A stretch of DNA of 64,000 nt from Micromonospora thermarum (GCF_012034245.1 NZ_JAATEO010000004.1:62001-126000); one strand, 5' to 3'; counted from the stretch's first letter, positions 45,407 through 54,434 are shown. The notes: generated by a model not told the origin, from the letters alone. Program-made: numbers and translations.

Positions 45407-45547
45407 GTGCCCGTGAGCGCATTGGACCAGCACCTCAAGGGGATCTGCCGCCTGTCGGCACGCCCCCGACCCGCCCTGCCCGCCTCCCGCGTCCCCGGCG
45501 CGCCGGGCGCGCGGCGTGTGACCGGCGGGACGGAGGTGGCCCGATGA
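45407..45547 (+). CDS. Small ORF translationally coupled to bldN
   Basis: A GTG at 45407 preceded by GAGGAGG (45395-45401, 5-base spacing) opens a 46-codon frame starting MPVSALDQHLKGICRLSARP and ending TEVAR. Its TGA overlaps the bldN ATG as ATGA. The second half is Arg/Pro/Ala-rich and basic. I do not recognise the peptide. The strong ribosome binding site and the overlap suggest that it is translated and controls bldN translation, or acts as a small protein. The bldN gene also has its own GGAGGTGG site inside the 3' end of this ORF. Confidence 0.6.
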   Translation: MPVSALDQHLKGICRLSARPRPALPASRVPGAPGARRVTGGTEVAR

Positions 45548-46497
45548 CGACCTTCGGCTACGCGGACCGCCCGCTCGGCCTGACCGGTCCGGCCCCACGC
45601 CCCGCGACGAACGAACGCCCGGCCGCCCGGGGCCCGGTGGAGGACACGGGCAGCCTCGCCACCCGTGGCGACGGGGCGTCGAACCGCCTGCGTAACCGAC
45701 CGCACCACAACGAGCCGCCGGTGCGACCGGCGACGCCGGGCGGGAACGCCAAGCCGATCGGCGGCCGGGTCGCGACACCGGCCCGACCGACGATGCCGGT
45801 GCAGGGCCGTCGGGCCACCGACCCGCCGACCACGGCCGACCCGTCCACCACGGAGACCGCGGTGCTGCCGGCGGTGTCCGCCGCCACGCCCGGCACCACG
45901 ACCGGCTTCCCGAGCCGCCCCGACCCGTCCGACCCGGCCACCGAGGTCTGGGCGCTGGTCGAGCGGGCGCAGGCCGGTGAGGCCGAGGCCTTCGGTCTGA
46001 TCTACGACCGGTACGTCGACACGGTCTTCCGGTTCGTCTACTTCCGCGTCGGCAACCGCCAACTGGCGGAGGACCTCACGTCCGACACCTTCCTGCGCGC
46101 GCTCAAGCGGATCGGCAGCTTCACCTGGCAGGGTCGGGACCTCGGGGCGTGGCTGGTGACGATCGCCCGCAACCTCGTCGCGGACCACTTCAAGTCCGGC
46201 CGGTACCGGCTGGAGGTGACCACCGGGGACGTCCTCGACGCCGACCGCGAGGACCGGGGACCGGAGGGCAGCCCGGAGGCGGCGGTGGTCGAGCACATCA
46301 CGAACGTCGCCCTGCTCAGCGCCGTCAAGCAGCTCAACCCGGAGCAGCAGGAGTGCATCGTGCTCCGCTTCCTCCAGGGCTTCTCCGTGGCGGAGACGGC
46401 CCGGGCGATGGGCAAGAACGAGGGTGCGATCAAGGCGTTGCAGTACCGGGCGGTCCGCGCGCTGGCTCGGCTGCTGCCCGACGGCTTCCAACCGTGA
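45544..46497 (+). CDS. bldN: ECF sigma factor of the BldN type with N-terminal pro-region
   Basis: The 317-residue protein has an N-terminal extension of about 135 residues rich in Pro, Arg and Thr, then sigma region 2 (ALVERAQAGEAEAFGLIYDR, RFVYFRVGNRQLAEDLTSDT) and region 4 (LNPEQQECIVLRFLQGFSVA, ETARAMGKNEGAIKALQYRA). In Streptomyces BldN is made as a proprotein whose N-terminal part is removed, directs genes for aerial development, and is held by a membrane anti-sigma factor RsbN. The following gene encodes just such a protein. Start supported by GGAGGTGG 5 bases before the ATG. The extension is longer than the roughly 85 residues known in Streptomyces. Confidence 0.9.
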   Translation: MTTFGYADRPLGLTGPAPRPATNERPAARGPVEDTGSLATRGDGASNRLRNRPHHNEPPVRPATPGGNAKPIGGRVATPARPTMPVQGRRATDPPTTADPSTTETAVLPAVSAATPGTTTGFPSRPDPSDPATEVWALVERAQAGEAEAFGLIYDRYVDTVFRFVYFRVGNRQLAEDLTSDTFLRALKRIGSFTWQGRDLGAWLVTIARNLVADHFKSGRYRLEVTTGDVLDADREDRGPEGSPEAAVVEHITNVALLSAVKQLNPEQQECIVLRFLQGFSVAETARAMGKNEGAIKALQYRAVRALARLLPDGFQP

Positions 46498-46774
46498 CCC
46501 CCGGGCGGCCCGACGGACGTCCGCGCAGCTCGGCGGCGGCATCGCTTGGTGAGACCGATCACTTTCCGTGATTTCTCCCGCGCCGGCCCCGTAACCCATG
46601 CCCTGCGCGGCGCGTTTCTCCGGGTGCGACCGTTGGCAGTCCCGGCGTCCCCCCGGGTTCCTCAGGTCCGGCGATCCTGCCGGCCACGAGCCTCCCTGTG
46701 GTGTGCCGTCGTCACCGGTCGCCGGTGACGACCGCGGCCGACCGGCCGTGACCAGCGAGAGGAGGTGCCCCACG

Positions 46775-47656
46775 GTGGACAGCGACCTCTTCTCCCGTCG
46801 GCGCGCCGAGCGCTTCGCTCAACTTCTCGACGAGGCGAACGGCGGCCGGCGGCAGCACAAACGGTCCCGCGTGGACGATCAGCTCGCCGCCCTCGTCGCG
46901 GTCGGGCAGCGGCTCAGCGCCGCCCCGCCGGCCGTCGAGGTGGACCCGGAATTCCGTACCGGCCTGCGGGCGATGCTGCTGGCCACCGCCGAACGCGAGG
47001 GCATCGGCGCACCCGCCACCGACGCCGCGTCCGGCTCGACGACGCGCCGCACGAAAGCATTCCGCCCGTCGCTGCTGCCGGCGGTCACCGCCCGACGGGC
47101 CCGCGCCCGTGGCGCCATCCTCGTCGGTATCGCGGCCGGTGCCGTGGCCGTCTCCGGCATCTCGGCCGCCAGCGAGAACGCCGTGCCGGGTGACGCCCTC
47201 TACGGCATGAAGCGCTCGACCGAGCGCGCCCAGCTCGCGCTCACCAGCTCGGACGTGAGCCGTGGGCAGCTTTTCCTGGGCTTCGCCCGCACCCGGCTGA
47301 GCGAGGCGGCGGAGCTGCGGGGCGACCGGGCCGGCTACAGCGGTGTCCTGGACGACATGGACGCCGACACCCGCCAGGGCGTACGCCTGCTGACCGGTGC
47401 CGCCGTGCAGCGCTCCGACCCGGCTCCGCTGGACGCGGTCAACACCTTCGTCACCGCGCAGCGGCAGGCGGTCAGCGGCCTGCTCGACGACGGGACGCGC
47501 ACCGAGCGGGACCGTACCCGCCGCTCGCTCGCCCTGCTGGACGCCGTCCGCAAGCGTTCGGACGCGCTGCGCGCCGCCATCGCGTGCGGCCTGCCCGCCC
47601 CGGCCGGCAGCGACGCCCTCGGCCCGGCCCCGGCCACCTGCCCCGCCGACCGCTAG
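46775..47656 (+). CDS. rsbN: Anti-sigma factor RsbN-like (DUF5667 protein)
   Basis: The 293-residue protein (GTG at 46775, GGAGGTG upstream) has a cytoplasmic N-terminal sigma-binding region (SRRRAERFAQLLDEANGG, LVAVGQRLSAAPPAVEVDPE, FRTGLRAMLLATA), one membrane helix (about 113-130), and an extracytoplasmic helical DUF5667 domain (AVPGDALYGMKRSTERAQLA). RsbN proteins sequester BldN. The 277-base gap after bldN holds no gene; the pair is probably co-transcribed. The outer domain ends in a Pro/Ala segment with two cysteines (AIACGLP, ATCPADR) that could form a disulfide. Confidence 0.88.
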   Translation: MDSDLFSRRRAERFAQLLDEANGGRRQHKRSRVDDQLAALVAVGQRLSAAPPAVEVDPEFRTGLRAMLLATAEREGIGAPATDAASGSTTRRTKAFRPSLLPAVTARRARARGAILVGIAAGAVAVSGISAASENAVPGDALYGMKRSTERAQLALTSSDVSRGQLFLGFARTRLSEAAELRGDRAGYSGVLDDMDADTRQGVRLLTGAAVQRSDPAPLDAVNTFVTAQRQAVSGLLDDGTRTERDRTRRSLALLDAVRKRSDALRAAIACGLPAPAGSDALGPAPATCPADR

Positions 47657-47658
47657 GA

Positions 47659-47717
47659 CCGGTGTCGAAGTCCTCGGTCGAGCCGAGGCGGAGTCCAGCC
47701 AGGGACTTCGACACCGG
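47659..47717. repeat. Intergenic palindromic element family R3, copy 2
   Basis: Perfect 15-bp arms (47659-47673, 47703-47717) enclose a 29-base interior. The core GTCGAAGTCCTCGGTCG and the right-hand GCCAGGGACTTCG are shared with copy 1 after the S8 protease gene. It begins 3 bases after the rsbN stop and probably serves as its terminator. Confidence 0.75.
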
Positions 47718-47924
47718 CCCTCGACGTCCGGGCACGAGCCGCGGGGGAGGTCCGGCCCCGACCGGCCCGGACACAGGTGCCGTTTCCGTACCCCGGCGTG
47801 ACGTCGGCACCGGCCGTGCGGGCCGTCCACGCCACAGTTGCCCGGAGGGTCGCCGGCTCGGCCGTGCGTCCGGCTACCCTCGCCAGGTGGCGCACGGCGC
47901 GCCGATCGAGCGGAGGGAGGGCGC

Positions 47925-48794
47925 GTGGCCCGCAGCCGTAAGGTGACGGTCAGCACCGACACCCACGGTCACACCTCCGGCTGGGCGGAGGCGGACGCCC
48001 CGCCCCCGGCGCCGGATCCGACGGCCGCAGCCTTCTTCGACGTGGACAACACGATGATGCAGGGCGCCTCGATCTACTGGTTCGCCCGTGGGCTGGCCGC
48101 GCGCAACTACTTCACCACCGGGGACCTGCTCCGGTTCGCCTGGCAGCAGCTCCGGTTCCGGGTGCTGGCCACCGAGCACGCGGGTGACATGTCGCAGGCC
48201 AAGGAGACCGCGCTCGCGTTCATCGAGGGCTGGCGGGTGGACGACGTGGAGCGGCTCGCGGAGGAGATCTTCGACGAGCTGATGGCCCCCCGGATCTGGG
48301 CCGGCACCCGCCGGCTCGCCCAGCGTCACCTCGACGCCGGCGAGCGGGTCTGGCTGGTCAGCGCGGCGCCGGTGGAGATCGGCCGGATCATCGCCGCCCG
48401 GCTGGGGCTGTCCGGGGCGATCGGCACCGTTGCCGAGGTCGTCGACGGGGCGTACACCGGGCGGCTGGTGGGCGACCTGATGCACGGGCCGGCGAAGGCC
48501 GAGGCGGTCACCCAGCTCGCCGCGGTCGAGGGGCTGGACCTGTCCCGCTGCACCGCGTACAGCGACTCGTCCAACGACCTGCCGATGCTCAGCGCGGTCG
48601 GTCGTGGGGTCGCGGTCAACCCGGACGGCACGCTGCTGCGGGAGGCCCGGCAGCGGGGCTGGGAGGTGCGGGACTTCCGCACCGGGCGCCGGGCGGTGAA
48701 GATCGCGGTCCCGTCGACCGCGGCCGCCGGGCTCGTCGCGGGTGCCGTCACCGCCGGGCTGGCGCTGCACCGGCGCCGCCACCGCGGCTCCTGA
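47925..48794 (+). CDS. HAD-IB family phosphatase (SerB-like) with C-terminal membrane helix
   Basis: GGAGGGAGG lies upstream of the GTG at 47925. The 289-residue product has HAD motif I FFDVDNTM (nucleophile Asp39, Asp41), motif II WLVSAAP, motif III around GPAKAEAV and motif IV AYSDSSNDLPML, as in SerB1 proteins of mycobacteria (Rv0505c). A cap of about 70 residues follows motif I. A hydrophobic segment near the end (VPSTAAAGLVAGAVTAGLAL) and a basic tail would anchor it to the membrane. The substrate may be phosphoserine or a lipid phosphate; the membrane anchor favours the latter. Confidence 0.87.
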   Translation: MARSRKVTVSTDTHGHTSGWAEADAPPPAPDPTAAAFFDVDNTMMQGASIYWFARGLAARNYFTTGDLLRFAWQQLRFRVLATEHAGDMSQAKETALAFIEGWRVDDVERLAEEIFDELMAPRIWAGTRRLAQRHLDAGERVWLVSAAPVEIGRIIAARLGLSGAIGTVAEVVDGAYTGRLVGDLMHGPAKAEAVTQLAAVEGLDLSRCTAYSDSSNDLPMLSAVGRGVAVNPDGTLLREARQRGWEVRDFRTGRRAVKIAVPSTAAAGLVAGAVTAGLALHRRRHRGS

Positions 48795-48807
48795 CTTCCG
48801 GAGACCG

Positions 48808-50067
48808 TCAGCCGGTCGCCACGGCCGGCTCCGGGGCCGGGTCGTCCTCGTGCGCGATGCGGGTGAACTCGCGCCACAGCAGGGCGACCAGGACCGCCGA
48901 GCCGGCGAACGCGAACCAGAACGGCGCGGTCACCCCGAAGTGGGTCACCAGCAGGCCGCCCACCGCCGAACCGACGACCAGACCGCCGTACGTGCTCATG
49001 GTGTTGATGCTGTTGACCCGCCCCTGGAGTTGGGCGGGGACGGCCCGCTGCCGGATGGTCAGCGAGGTGGTCCCCCAGACGAACGCGTGCGCGCCGAAGA
49101 CGAAGAGGATCGCCGAGGCGACCCACGGTGACGTGGTGACGGCGAGACCGAGATGGGTGAGGGTCTCGATGATCAGCCCGATCCGCATGATCTGGCCCAG
49201 GCTCACCCGGCGGGTCAGCCACCCGTACCCGACGGTCCCGAGCAGCCCGCCGACCGCCGTCACCGTGCTGAGCAGGCCGAAGCCGACGGCACCCAGGTCG
49301 AGGCGGTCGCTCGCGTAGAGCACCAGGACCGACCACGCCGCGCCGTACGTGATGTTGAAGACCAGGATGGTGAGGCAGAGCGTCCGGACGGCCGGATGGC
49401 GGACGGTCCACCGGAGCCCTTCGACGATGTCCCGCCGCACGCTGCGGGTCGCCTCCGTCGGGGCCGGGTCGCGGGGCGGCAGCGACACCCGGGACACCAG
49501 CAGCAGCCCGGCGGCCGCGAGGAGGGCCTCGGCGGCGAACGGCCAGGCCTGGCCGGCCGCGAAGAGCGCCGCACCGATCGCCGGGCCGGCCAACTGGTTG
49601 AGCGTGATGAACCCGGCGAGGACGCGGGAGTTGGCGATCGCCAGGTCCTCCCGACGCACCAGCATGGGCGTCAGCGTTCCGGTCGTGTTGTCGGCGAAGA
49701 CCTCGGCGGTGGCGAGCAGCGCCAGCGCCAGCAGCGCTCCGAACACCGAGAGCCGGTCGGCGACCAGCGCCAGGGTCAGCACGCCCAGGACGCCGACGCG
49801 GACGGCGTTCGCCACGATCACGATCCGGCGCCGGTCGAGCCGGTCGGAGAGCACGCCCGCGTACAGGCCGAACAGCATCGGCGGGGCCCACCGCAGCAGC
49901 GCCGCCAGTGAGACCAGGAAGGGATTGTCGGTCAGCGACGCCACCAGCAGCGGCCCGGCGGCGACCGCCACCCCGTCGCCGAGGTTCGTCGCCCACGACG
50001 AGGCCAGCAACCAGCGGAAACCATTCCCCAACCGGGCCGGTACGACGGCCTCCACGACCCTGCTCAC
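48808..50067 (-). CDS. MFS transporter (enterobactin-exporter/DHA3-like)
   Basis: The 419-residue protein has about twelve hydrophobic helices in two halves and the cytoplasmic loop GVLSDRLDRRRIV between helices 2 and 3, the A-motif of the major facilitator superfamily. It resembles DHA3 efflux transporters (MefA/EntS-like): GFITLNQLAGPAIGAALFAAG in helix 5 and YGGLVVGSAVGGLLVTHFG late in the chain. A multidrug or metabolite efflux role is likely but unspecific. It interrupts the otherwise conserved block between the SerB-like gene and the acyltransferase gene, suggesting local insertion. Confidence 0.87.
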   Translation of the reverse strand: MSRVVEAVVPARLGNGFRWLLASSWATNLGDGVAVAAGPLLVASLTDNPFLVSLAALLRWAPPMLFGLYAGVLSDRLDRRRIVIVANAVRVGVLGVLTLALVADRLSVFGALLALALLATAEVFADNTTGTLTPMLVRREDLAIANSRVLAGFITLNQLAGPAIGAALFAAGQAWPFAAEALLAAAGLLLVSRVSLPPRDPAPTEATRSVRRDIVEGLRWTVRHPAVRTLCLTILVFNITYGAAWSVLVLYASDRLDLGAVGFGLLSTVTAVGGLLGTVGYGWLTRRVSLGQIMRIGLIIETLTHLGLAVTTSPWVASAILFVFGAHAFVWGTTSLTIRQRAVPAQLQGRVNSINTMSTYGGLVVGSAVGGLLVTHFGVTAPFWFAFAGSAVLVALLWREFTRIAHEDDPAPEPAVATG

Positions 50068-50148
50068 AAACCCAGGACCGTACGACGCCGGACGGGGTGG
50101 CGCACCCGCATTACCGGCGAGGTGCTCCCCGCCACCGGCAGCCGACGG

Positions 50149-51309
50149 TCAGGGGCCGAACGGATCCGGCCGGCGTTCCAGCAGCTTGTGCAGGGTCTGC
50201 TGGATCGTCTCCCGCACCTGGTCGGCGAGGTTGAACACGACCAGCGGGTCGTCGGCCGAGTCGGTCAGGTGCGCGGTGGGGATCGGCGGACAGAACTCGA
50301 TCAGCCACTTGCTCGGCAGCGGCACCATGCCCAGCGGGCCGAGCCACGGGAAGGTCGGCGTGATCGGGAAGTACGGAAGCTTGAGCAACCGCGCGAGCGG
50401 CTTGACGTCGGCGAGCATCGGGTAGATCTCCTCGCCCCCGACGATCGCCACCGGCACGATCGGCGTACCGGTGCGCAGCGCCGCCGACACGAACCCGCCC
50501 CGGCCGAAGCGTTGCAGCTTGTAGCGCTCCGCGTACAGCTTGCCGATGCCCTTGAAGCCCTCGGGGAAGACGCCGACCAGCTCACCGGAGCCGAGCAGGC
50601 GCTCCGCGTCCGGGTTGCAGGCGACCGTGCCGCCCGTCTTGCGGGCGATCTCCGACACCACCGGCATCCGGAAGACCAGGTCCGCACCGAGCAGGCGGAG
50701 GAACCGGTGCGCCGGGTGCCGGTCGTGCAGCACCGCCGAGAGGATCAGCGCGTCGAGGGCGACGGTGCCGGAGTGGTTGCCGACGACCAGGCCGGCGCCG
50801 TCGGCGGGCACGTTCTCCAGGCCGCTGACCTCGGTGCGGAACCAGTCCCGGTACAGCAGCCGCAGCAGCGGGTGGAACACCGCCTCGGTGATCTGCGGGT
50901 CGAAGCCGAACTCGTCGACCTCGTACTCCCCGGCGAGCCTCCGCCGCAGGAACGCCAGGCCGGTGGCCACCTTGCGGTCCCAGTGGTCGCCCGGCCGGTC
51001 GGGGACGGCCGGCCCGTCCGGCGCCACGGCGGCCCGCTCGACGGCACCGGGCGTGTCGTCGGTCACGGCCGTGTCCAGCTCGTCCGGCACCGCCGCCGGC
51101 TCGTCCGTCGCCGCCGTGTCCAGCTCGTCGGGCACGGCCAGAGCCTCGTCCGTCGCGGAGGTGTCCAGCTCGTCGGGCACCGGCACCGCCGCCGCGACGG
51201 GCCGGTGACCGTTGGCCCGCGCCGGCTCCGCCGCCGGATCCGGCACGGCCAGGGGTACGTCGTACCGGCCGTCGCCGCCGGCGGGCTCGCGCCGGGGCCG
51301 GGCGGTCAC
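50149..51309 (-). CDS. Lysophospholipid acyltransferase family protein
   Basis: The 386-residue protein has the acyltransferase block VVGNHSGTVALDALIL (catalytic His and Asp), the FPEGFKGIGK block and IVPVAIVGGEEIYPMLADV, as in Rv0502-type proteins. It should move an acyl chain to a lysophospholipid or other glycerol lipid at the membrane. Residues 1-100 are a disordered Pro/Asp/Ala-rich region with three tandem VPDELDT[S/A] repeats about 15 residues apart. The GTG start overlaps the epimerase stop as GTGA, so the two are coupled. Confidence 0.87.
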   Translation of the reverse strand: MTARPRREPAGGDGRYDVPLAVPDPAAEPARANGHRPVAAAVPVPDELDTSATDEALAVPDELDTAATDEPAAVPDELDTAVTDDTPGAVERAAVAPDGPAVPDRPGDHWDRKVATGLAFLRRRLAGEYEVDEFGFDPQITEAVFHPLLRLLYRDWFRTEVSGLENVPADGAGLVVGNHSGTVALDALILSAVLHDRHPAHRFLRLLGADLVFRMPVVSEIARKTGGTVACNPDAERLLGSGELVGVFPEGFKGIGKLYAERYKLQRFGRGGFVSAALRTGTPIVPVAIVGGEEIYPMLADVKPLARLLKLPYFPITPTFPWLGPLGMVPLPSKWLIEFCPPIPTAHLTDSADDPLVVFNLADQVRETIQQTLHKLLERRPDPFGP

Positions 51310-52379
51310 GACCGCTCCCGGGCGGCCGCCCGGACCTGCCGGATCCCGTCCAGCACCAGCCGCTCGGCGGCGGCGAGCTGGTCCCGGGTCACCACGGCCC
51401 CACCACGGTGGGCGCGGATGAAGTCGTCGAACGCGGCGGCGGTGGAGCGCGGCGTGAAGCCGTACTCCCGCTCCAGCCGACCGGTGTCGACGACCCGGCC
51501 GTGCACGAAGAGGTCGACCTGGTCGAGCCCGATGCGGCCGAAACCGAGGCTGCGGGCGAGCGCCGCCGCCCCGGACAGGCCCGGTTCGAGGACCGGCATC
51601 GCGATGCGGCCGGCCCGCCGGATCGCCTGGGAGAGGGCCAGCACGCCGGGACCGGCGACGTTGTACGTGCCGGGATGATCCTCGACGATCGACCGGTGCA
51701 GCACCTCCAGCGCGTCGTCGAAGTGCAGGAACTGCAGGCGCGGGTCGCGGCCGAAGACGGTGGGCACCACCGGCTGCGAGAAGTAGCGGGTCAGCGTGGT
51801 GTCGGCGGTCGAGCCGATGAACGGCGCGAACCGCAGGACGGTGGCGGTCACGTCGGGCCGGCGGCGGCGGAAACCTCGCACGTACCCCTCGATGTCCAGG
51901 ATGTCGCGGCCGAAACCGCCGCGCGGCACCTCGCGCGGCTCGGTCTCCTCGGTGAAGACGGCCGGGTCGCGGAACGAGGCCCCGTACGCGGCGGTCGACG
52001 AGCGGACGACGAGCTTGCGCAGCCGGGGAGCACGCTGGGCGGCGGCGAGCAGCTGCATCGTGCCGATGACGTTCTGCTCCTTCATGCCCGCCCGGCCCCC
52101 GTGCTGCGGGTCCGGTGCGCTGACCAGCGCGAGGTGCACGACGGCGTCCACGTCGAGGTCGGCGAGCAGGCCGCCGATCGAGCCGGCGTCCACCCGGACG
52201 CGCTCGACGCGGTCGAGCAGGTCGGTCAGCTCCGCGCCGGACTCGGGCGGGTCGACGCCGATGACGCGTTCGATCCGCGGGTCGGCGGCGAGCCGGGCCG
52301 CGACGTGGGCGCCGAGGTACCGACTCACCCCGGTCACGACCACGACCCCCGGAGCACCAGGGGTGCCACCGGGGGTCAT
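51306..52379 (-). CDS. NAD-dependent epimerase/dehydratase (extended SDR, GalE2/Rv0501-like)
   Basis: GGGGGAGGTG precedes the ATG at 52379. The 357-residue protein has the SDR nucleotide loop VVTGVSRYLGAHVA (about 14-27), an acidic residue after beta-2 (GVDPP) and a VHLALVSAPD turn. The usual YxxxK catalytic pair is not clear: the Tyr is in a TAAYGASFRDP segment and no Lys follows at +4. Homologues beside Rv0502 are annotated galE2 by similarity, but an epimerase reaction is not proven. Lipid-head-group or cell-envelope work is plausible from the neighbouring acyltransferase. Confidence 0.82.
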   Translation of the reverse strand: MTPGGTPGAPGVVVVTGVSRYLGAHVAARLAADPRIERVIGVDPPESGAELTDLLDRVERVRVDAGSIGGLLADLDVDAVVHLALVSAPDPQHGGRAGMKEQNVIGTMQLLAAAQRAPRLRKLVVRSSTAAYGASFRDPAVFTEETEPREVPRGGFGRDILDIEGYVRGFRRRRPDVTATVLRFAPFIGSTADTTLTRYFSQPVVPTVFGRDPRLQFLHFDDALEVLHRSIVEDHPGTYNVAGPGVLALSQAIRRAGRIAMPVLEPGLSGAAALARSLGFGRIGLDQVDLFVHGRVVDTGRLEREYGFTPRSTAAAFDDFIRAHRGGAVVTRDQLAAAERLVLDGIRQVRAAARERS

Positions 52380-52496
52380 GTCTCGCACCTCCCCCGGCAG
52401 GCGGGACCGAGCCGGGACGTCCACGGCCTGATCACCTGAGCCTCCGAGGGTCGACAGTTGGCGGTGACGACGGTGCCGGGCCGGGCCCGGCCCCGG

Positions 52497-52598
52497 TCAC
52501 TTGCCGAGACGGCGACGCTGGACGCGGGTCTTGCGCAGCAGCTTGCGGTGCTTCTTCTTAGCCATGCGCTTGCGGCGCTTCTTGACCACCGAGCCCAT
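52497..52598 (-). CDS. bS22 / AURKAIP1-COX24-type small ribosomal protein
   Basis: A 33-residue, very basic peptide (starts [20 protein letters not shown], ends RVQRRRLGK) matches the small ribosomal protein found in actinobacteria and coded beside Rv0500A-Rv0501 in mycobacteria. AAAGG lies 7 bases before the ATG at 52598. In mycobacterial ribosome structures this protein (bS22) binds the small subunit near the decoding region. A 117-base gap follows before the epimerase gene. Confidence 0.93.
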   Translation of the reverse strand: MGSVVKKRRKRMAKKKHRKLLRKTRVQRRRLGK

Positions 52599-52813
52599 AC
52601 GACAGCCTTTCGATGCAACGTGCGGGGCGGACCGGATGACGCCACGGGTGACGCCGGCGACCGCTTGCGGACAACGGACCGGACCAGCGGGACGGGCGGC
52701 GGAGCGCACCTGCGGTCACGGTCGGGGTCCAGGGTAGCCGGAGAGCCTCAGCAGGACCAACGCGGCCCCTCGATGCCCGTCACGCCGGCTGGTCCGCCTG
52801 CCCCGGCGGCGGC

Positions 52814-53023
52814 TCAGGCGGTTTCCTGAAAGGCACCGCGCAGGTACTCGTGCACCGCGTGCTCGGGAACACGGAACGACCGGCCGACCCGGACCGCGGT
52901 GAGCTCGCCGCTGTGCACCAGGCGGTAGACCGTCATCTTCGACACCCGCATGACCGTCGCCACCTCGGCGACAGTGAGGAACTTGACCTCCGACAGCCGA
53001 CCGTCGGACTGCGACCCGGCCAT
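52814..53023 (-). CDS. Excisionase-type helix-turn-helix protein (Rv0500A-like)
   Basis: The 69-residue protein is one MerR-like winged helix: FLTVAEVATVMRVSKMTVYR, LVHSGELTAVRVGRSFRVPE and a final helix. It belongs to the excisionase/AlpA-like small HTH proteins, but no phage or integrative element lies near, and it occupies the same place relative to bS22 and the epimerase as Rv0500A. A chromosomal regulator is the better reading. DNA target unknown. Confidence 0.88.
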   Translation of the reverse strand: MAGSQSDGRLSEVKFLTVAEVATVMRVSKMTVYRLVHSGELTAVRVGRSFRVPEHAVHEYLRGAFQETA

Positions 53024-53249
53024 GGCTCACCCGACCCATCCCATGCCCGGCGCGTCCCATCCGGCGGGGAACCTCCGCCCGGACCGGCGACGCGCGTGTT
53101 ACCAGTACGGTAGCGGGGCCGCTGTGACCGGCGCGATCCCTTCGTACAACTGATCATAATTCGCACGGGTGTCCGACCGTCTGTTACATCGTTTACCGGC
53201 TTCGCGGGTCGGTCGTCCGGCTCGCGGTTCACCCGTCCGGATCGCGGGG

Positions 53250-54430
53250 TCACTCGGAGCGCAGCGCCACCACGGGATCGAGCCGACCGGCGCGCTGGGC
53301 CGGCACCACGCCGAACACGATCCCCACCGCGGCCGACACGCCGAACGCCAGCGCCAGCGACCACCACGTGACCGCCGCCGGGATCGGCGACACGGCGGCC
53401 ACGGTCAGGGCCGTACCAACCCCGAGGGCCATGCCGGTCAGGCCGCCGATCGAGGTGAGCAGCACCGCCTCCAGCAGGAACTGCACGCCGATGTCGCGCG
53501 GGCGGGCGCCGACCGCCTTGCGCAGCCCGATCTCCCTGGTCCGCTCGCGGACCGAGACCAGCATGATGTTGGAGACGCCGACGCCGCCGACCAGCAGCGA
53601 GATGCCGGCGATGGCGGCCAGCACGCCGGTGAGGATGCCGAGGATGTCGCCGAGGACACCGAGGATCTGCTCCTGGGTGACCGCGCTGAACTCGGTCCCC
53701 GGGTGGCGACGGGTCAACTCGGCGACGATCCGCCCGCCCAACTCGTCGATCCGCTCGCGGTCCGGCGCCTTCACCGCGATGCCGTCGATCCGCTGCGTGC
53801 CGTAGAGCCGCTGCGCGGCGGTGACCGGCACGTGGACCTCGTCGTCCCGGTCCACGCCGAGGCTCTGGCCGAGCGGGGCGAAGACCCCGATCACCCGGAA
53901 CCGGACCCCGGAGACGGTGACCTGCTGCCCGACCGGATCCCGGTCGGGGAAGAGAGCCCGCGCCACCGACGCGCCCAGCACCGCCACCCGGCGGCTGGTG
54001 TCCACGTCGGACCCGGTGAGGTAGCGGCCCCGGGCCAGCTCACGGGTGAACACCGCGGGCGTGGTCTCCAGTACGCCCTGGACCGTGCTGAAGTCCGACC
54101 GGGCGCCCGCCCGGACGGTGGCGCCGGAGGCGACGGTGACGGCCACCCGGTCGGGGTCCCCGACCACGCGGGACACCGCGTCGACGTCGTCCAGGGTCAG
54201 CGGGGAGAGCGCGGGCGCGGAGCCCACGTCGATCCGGCCGGGTACGACCAGCAGCAGGTTGGAGCCCAGCCCTTCGACCTGCTGCTCGACCTTCTGCTTG
54301 GTGCCGGTGCCGATGGCCACGAGGATCACGACCGAGGCGACACCGATGATCACGCCGAGCATGGTGAGGGCGCTGCGCAGGCGATTGGCGCGCAGGGCGT
54401 CCAGCGCCACCCGCCAGGCCTCGGCCAGTC

Positions 54431-54434
<4 letters not shown>
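53250..54434 (-). CDS. MacB/FtsX-type ABC transporter permease
   Basis: The 394-residue protein has one N-terminal membrane helix (about 20-42), a large extracytoplasmic MacB periplasmic-core domain, and three C-terminal helices with the FtsX signature (GVGVSNIMLVSVRERTREIG, LRKAVGARPRDIGVQFLLEA). Such permeases drive mechanotransmission rather than substrate passage through the membrane. It overlaps the ATPase gene by 4 bases. The full set (adaptor, ATPase, permease) resembles MacAB, but a TolC partner is not expected here. Substrate unknown; peptide or lipid export is typical. Confidence 0.9.

Noticed and set aside
52814..53023. Excisionase-like HTH gene as a sign of an integrated element
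   Set aside because: No integrase, attachment-site repeats or phage genes nearby, and the gene has a conserved chromosomal place beside bS22 in other actinobacteria.
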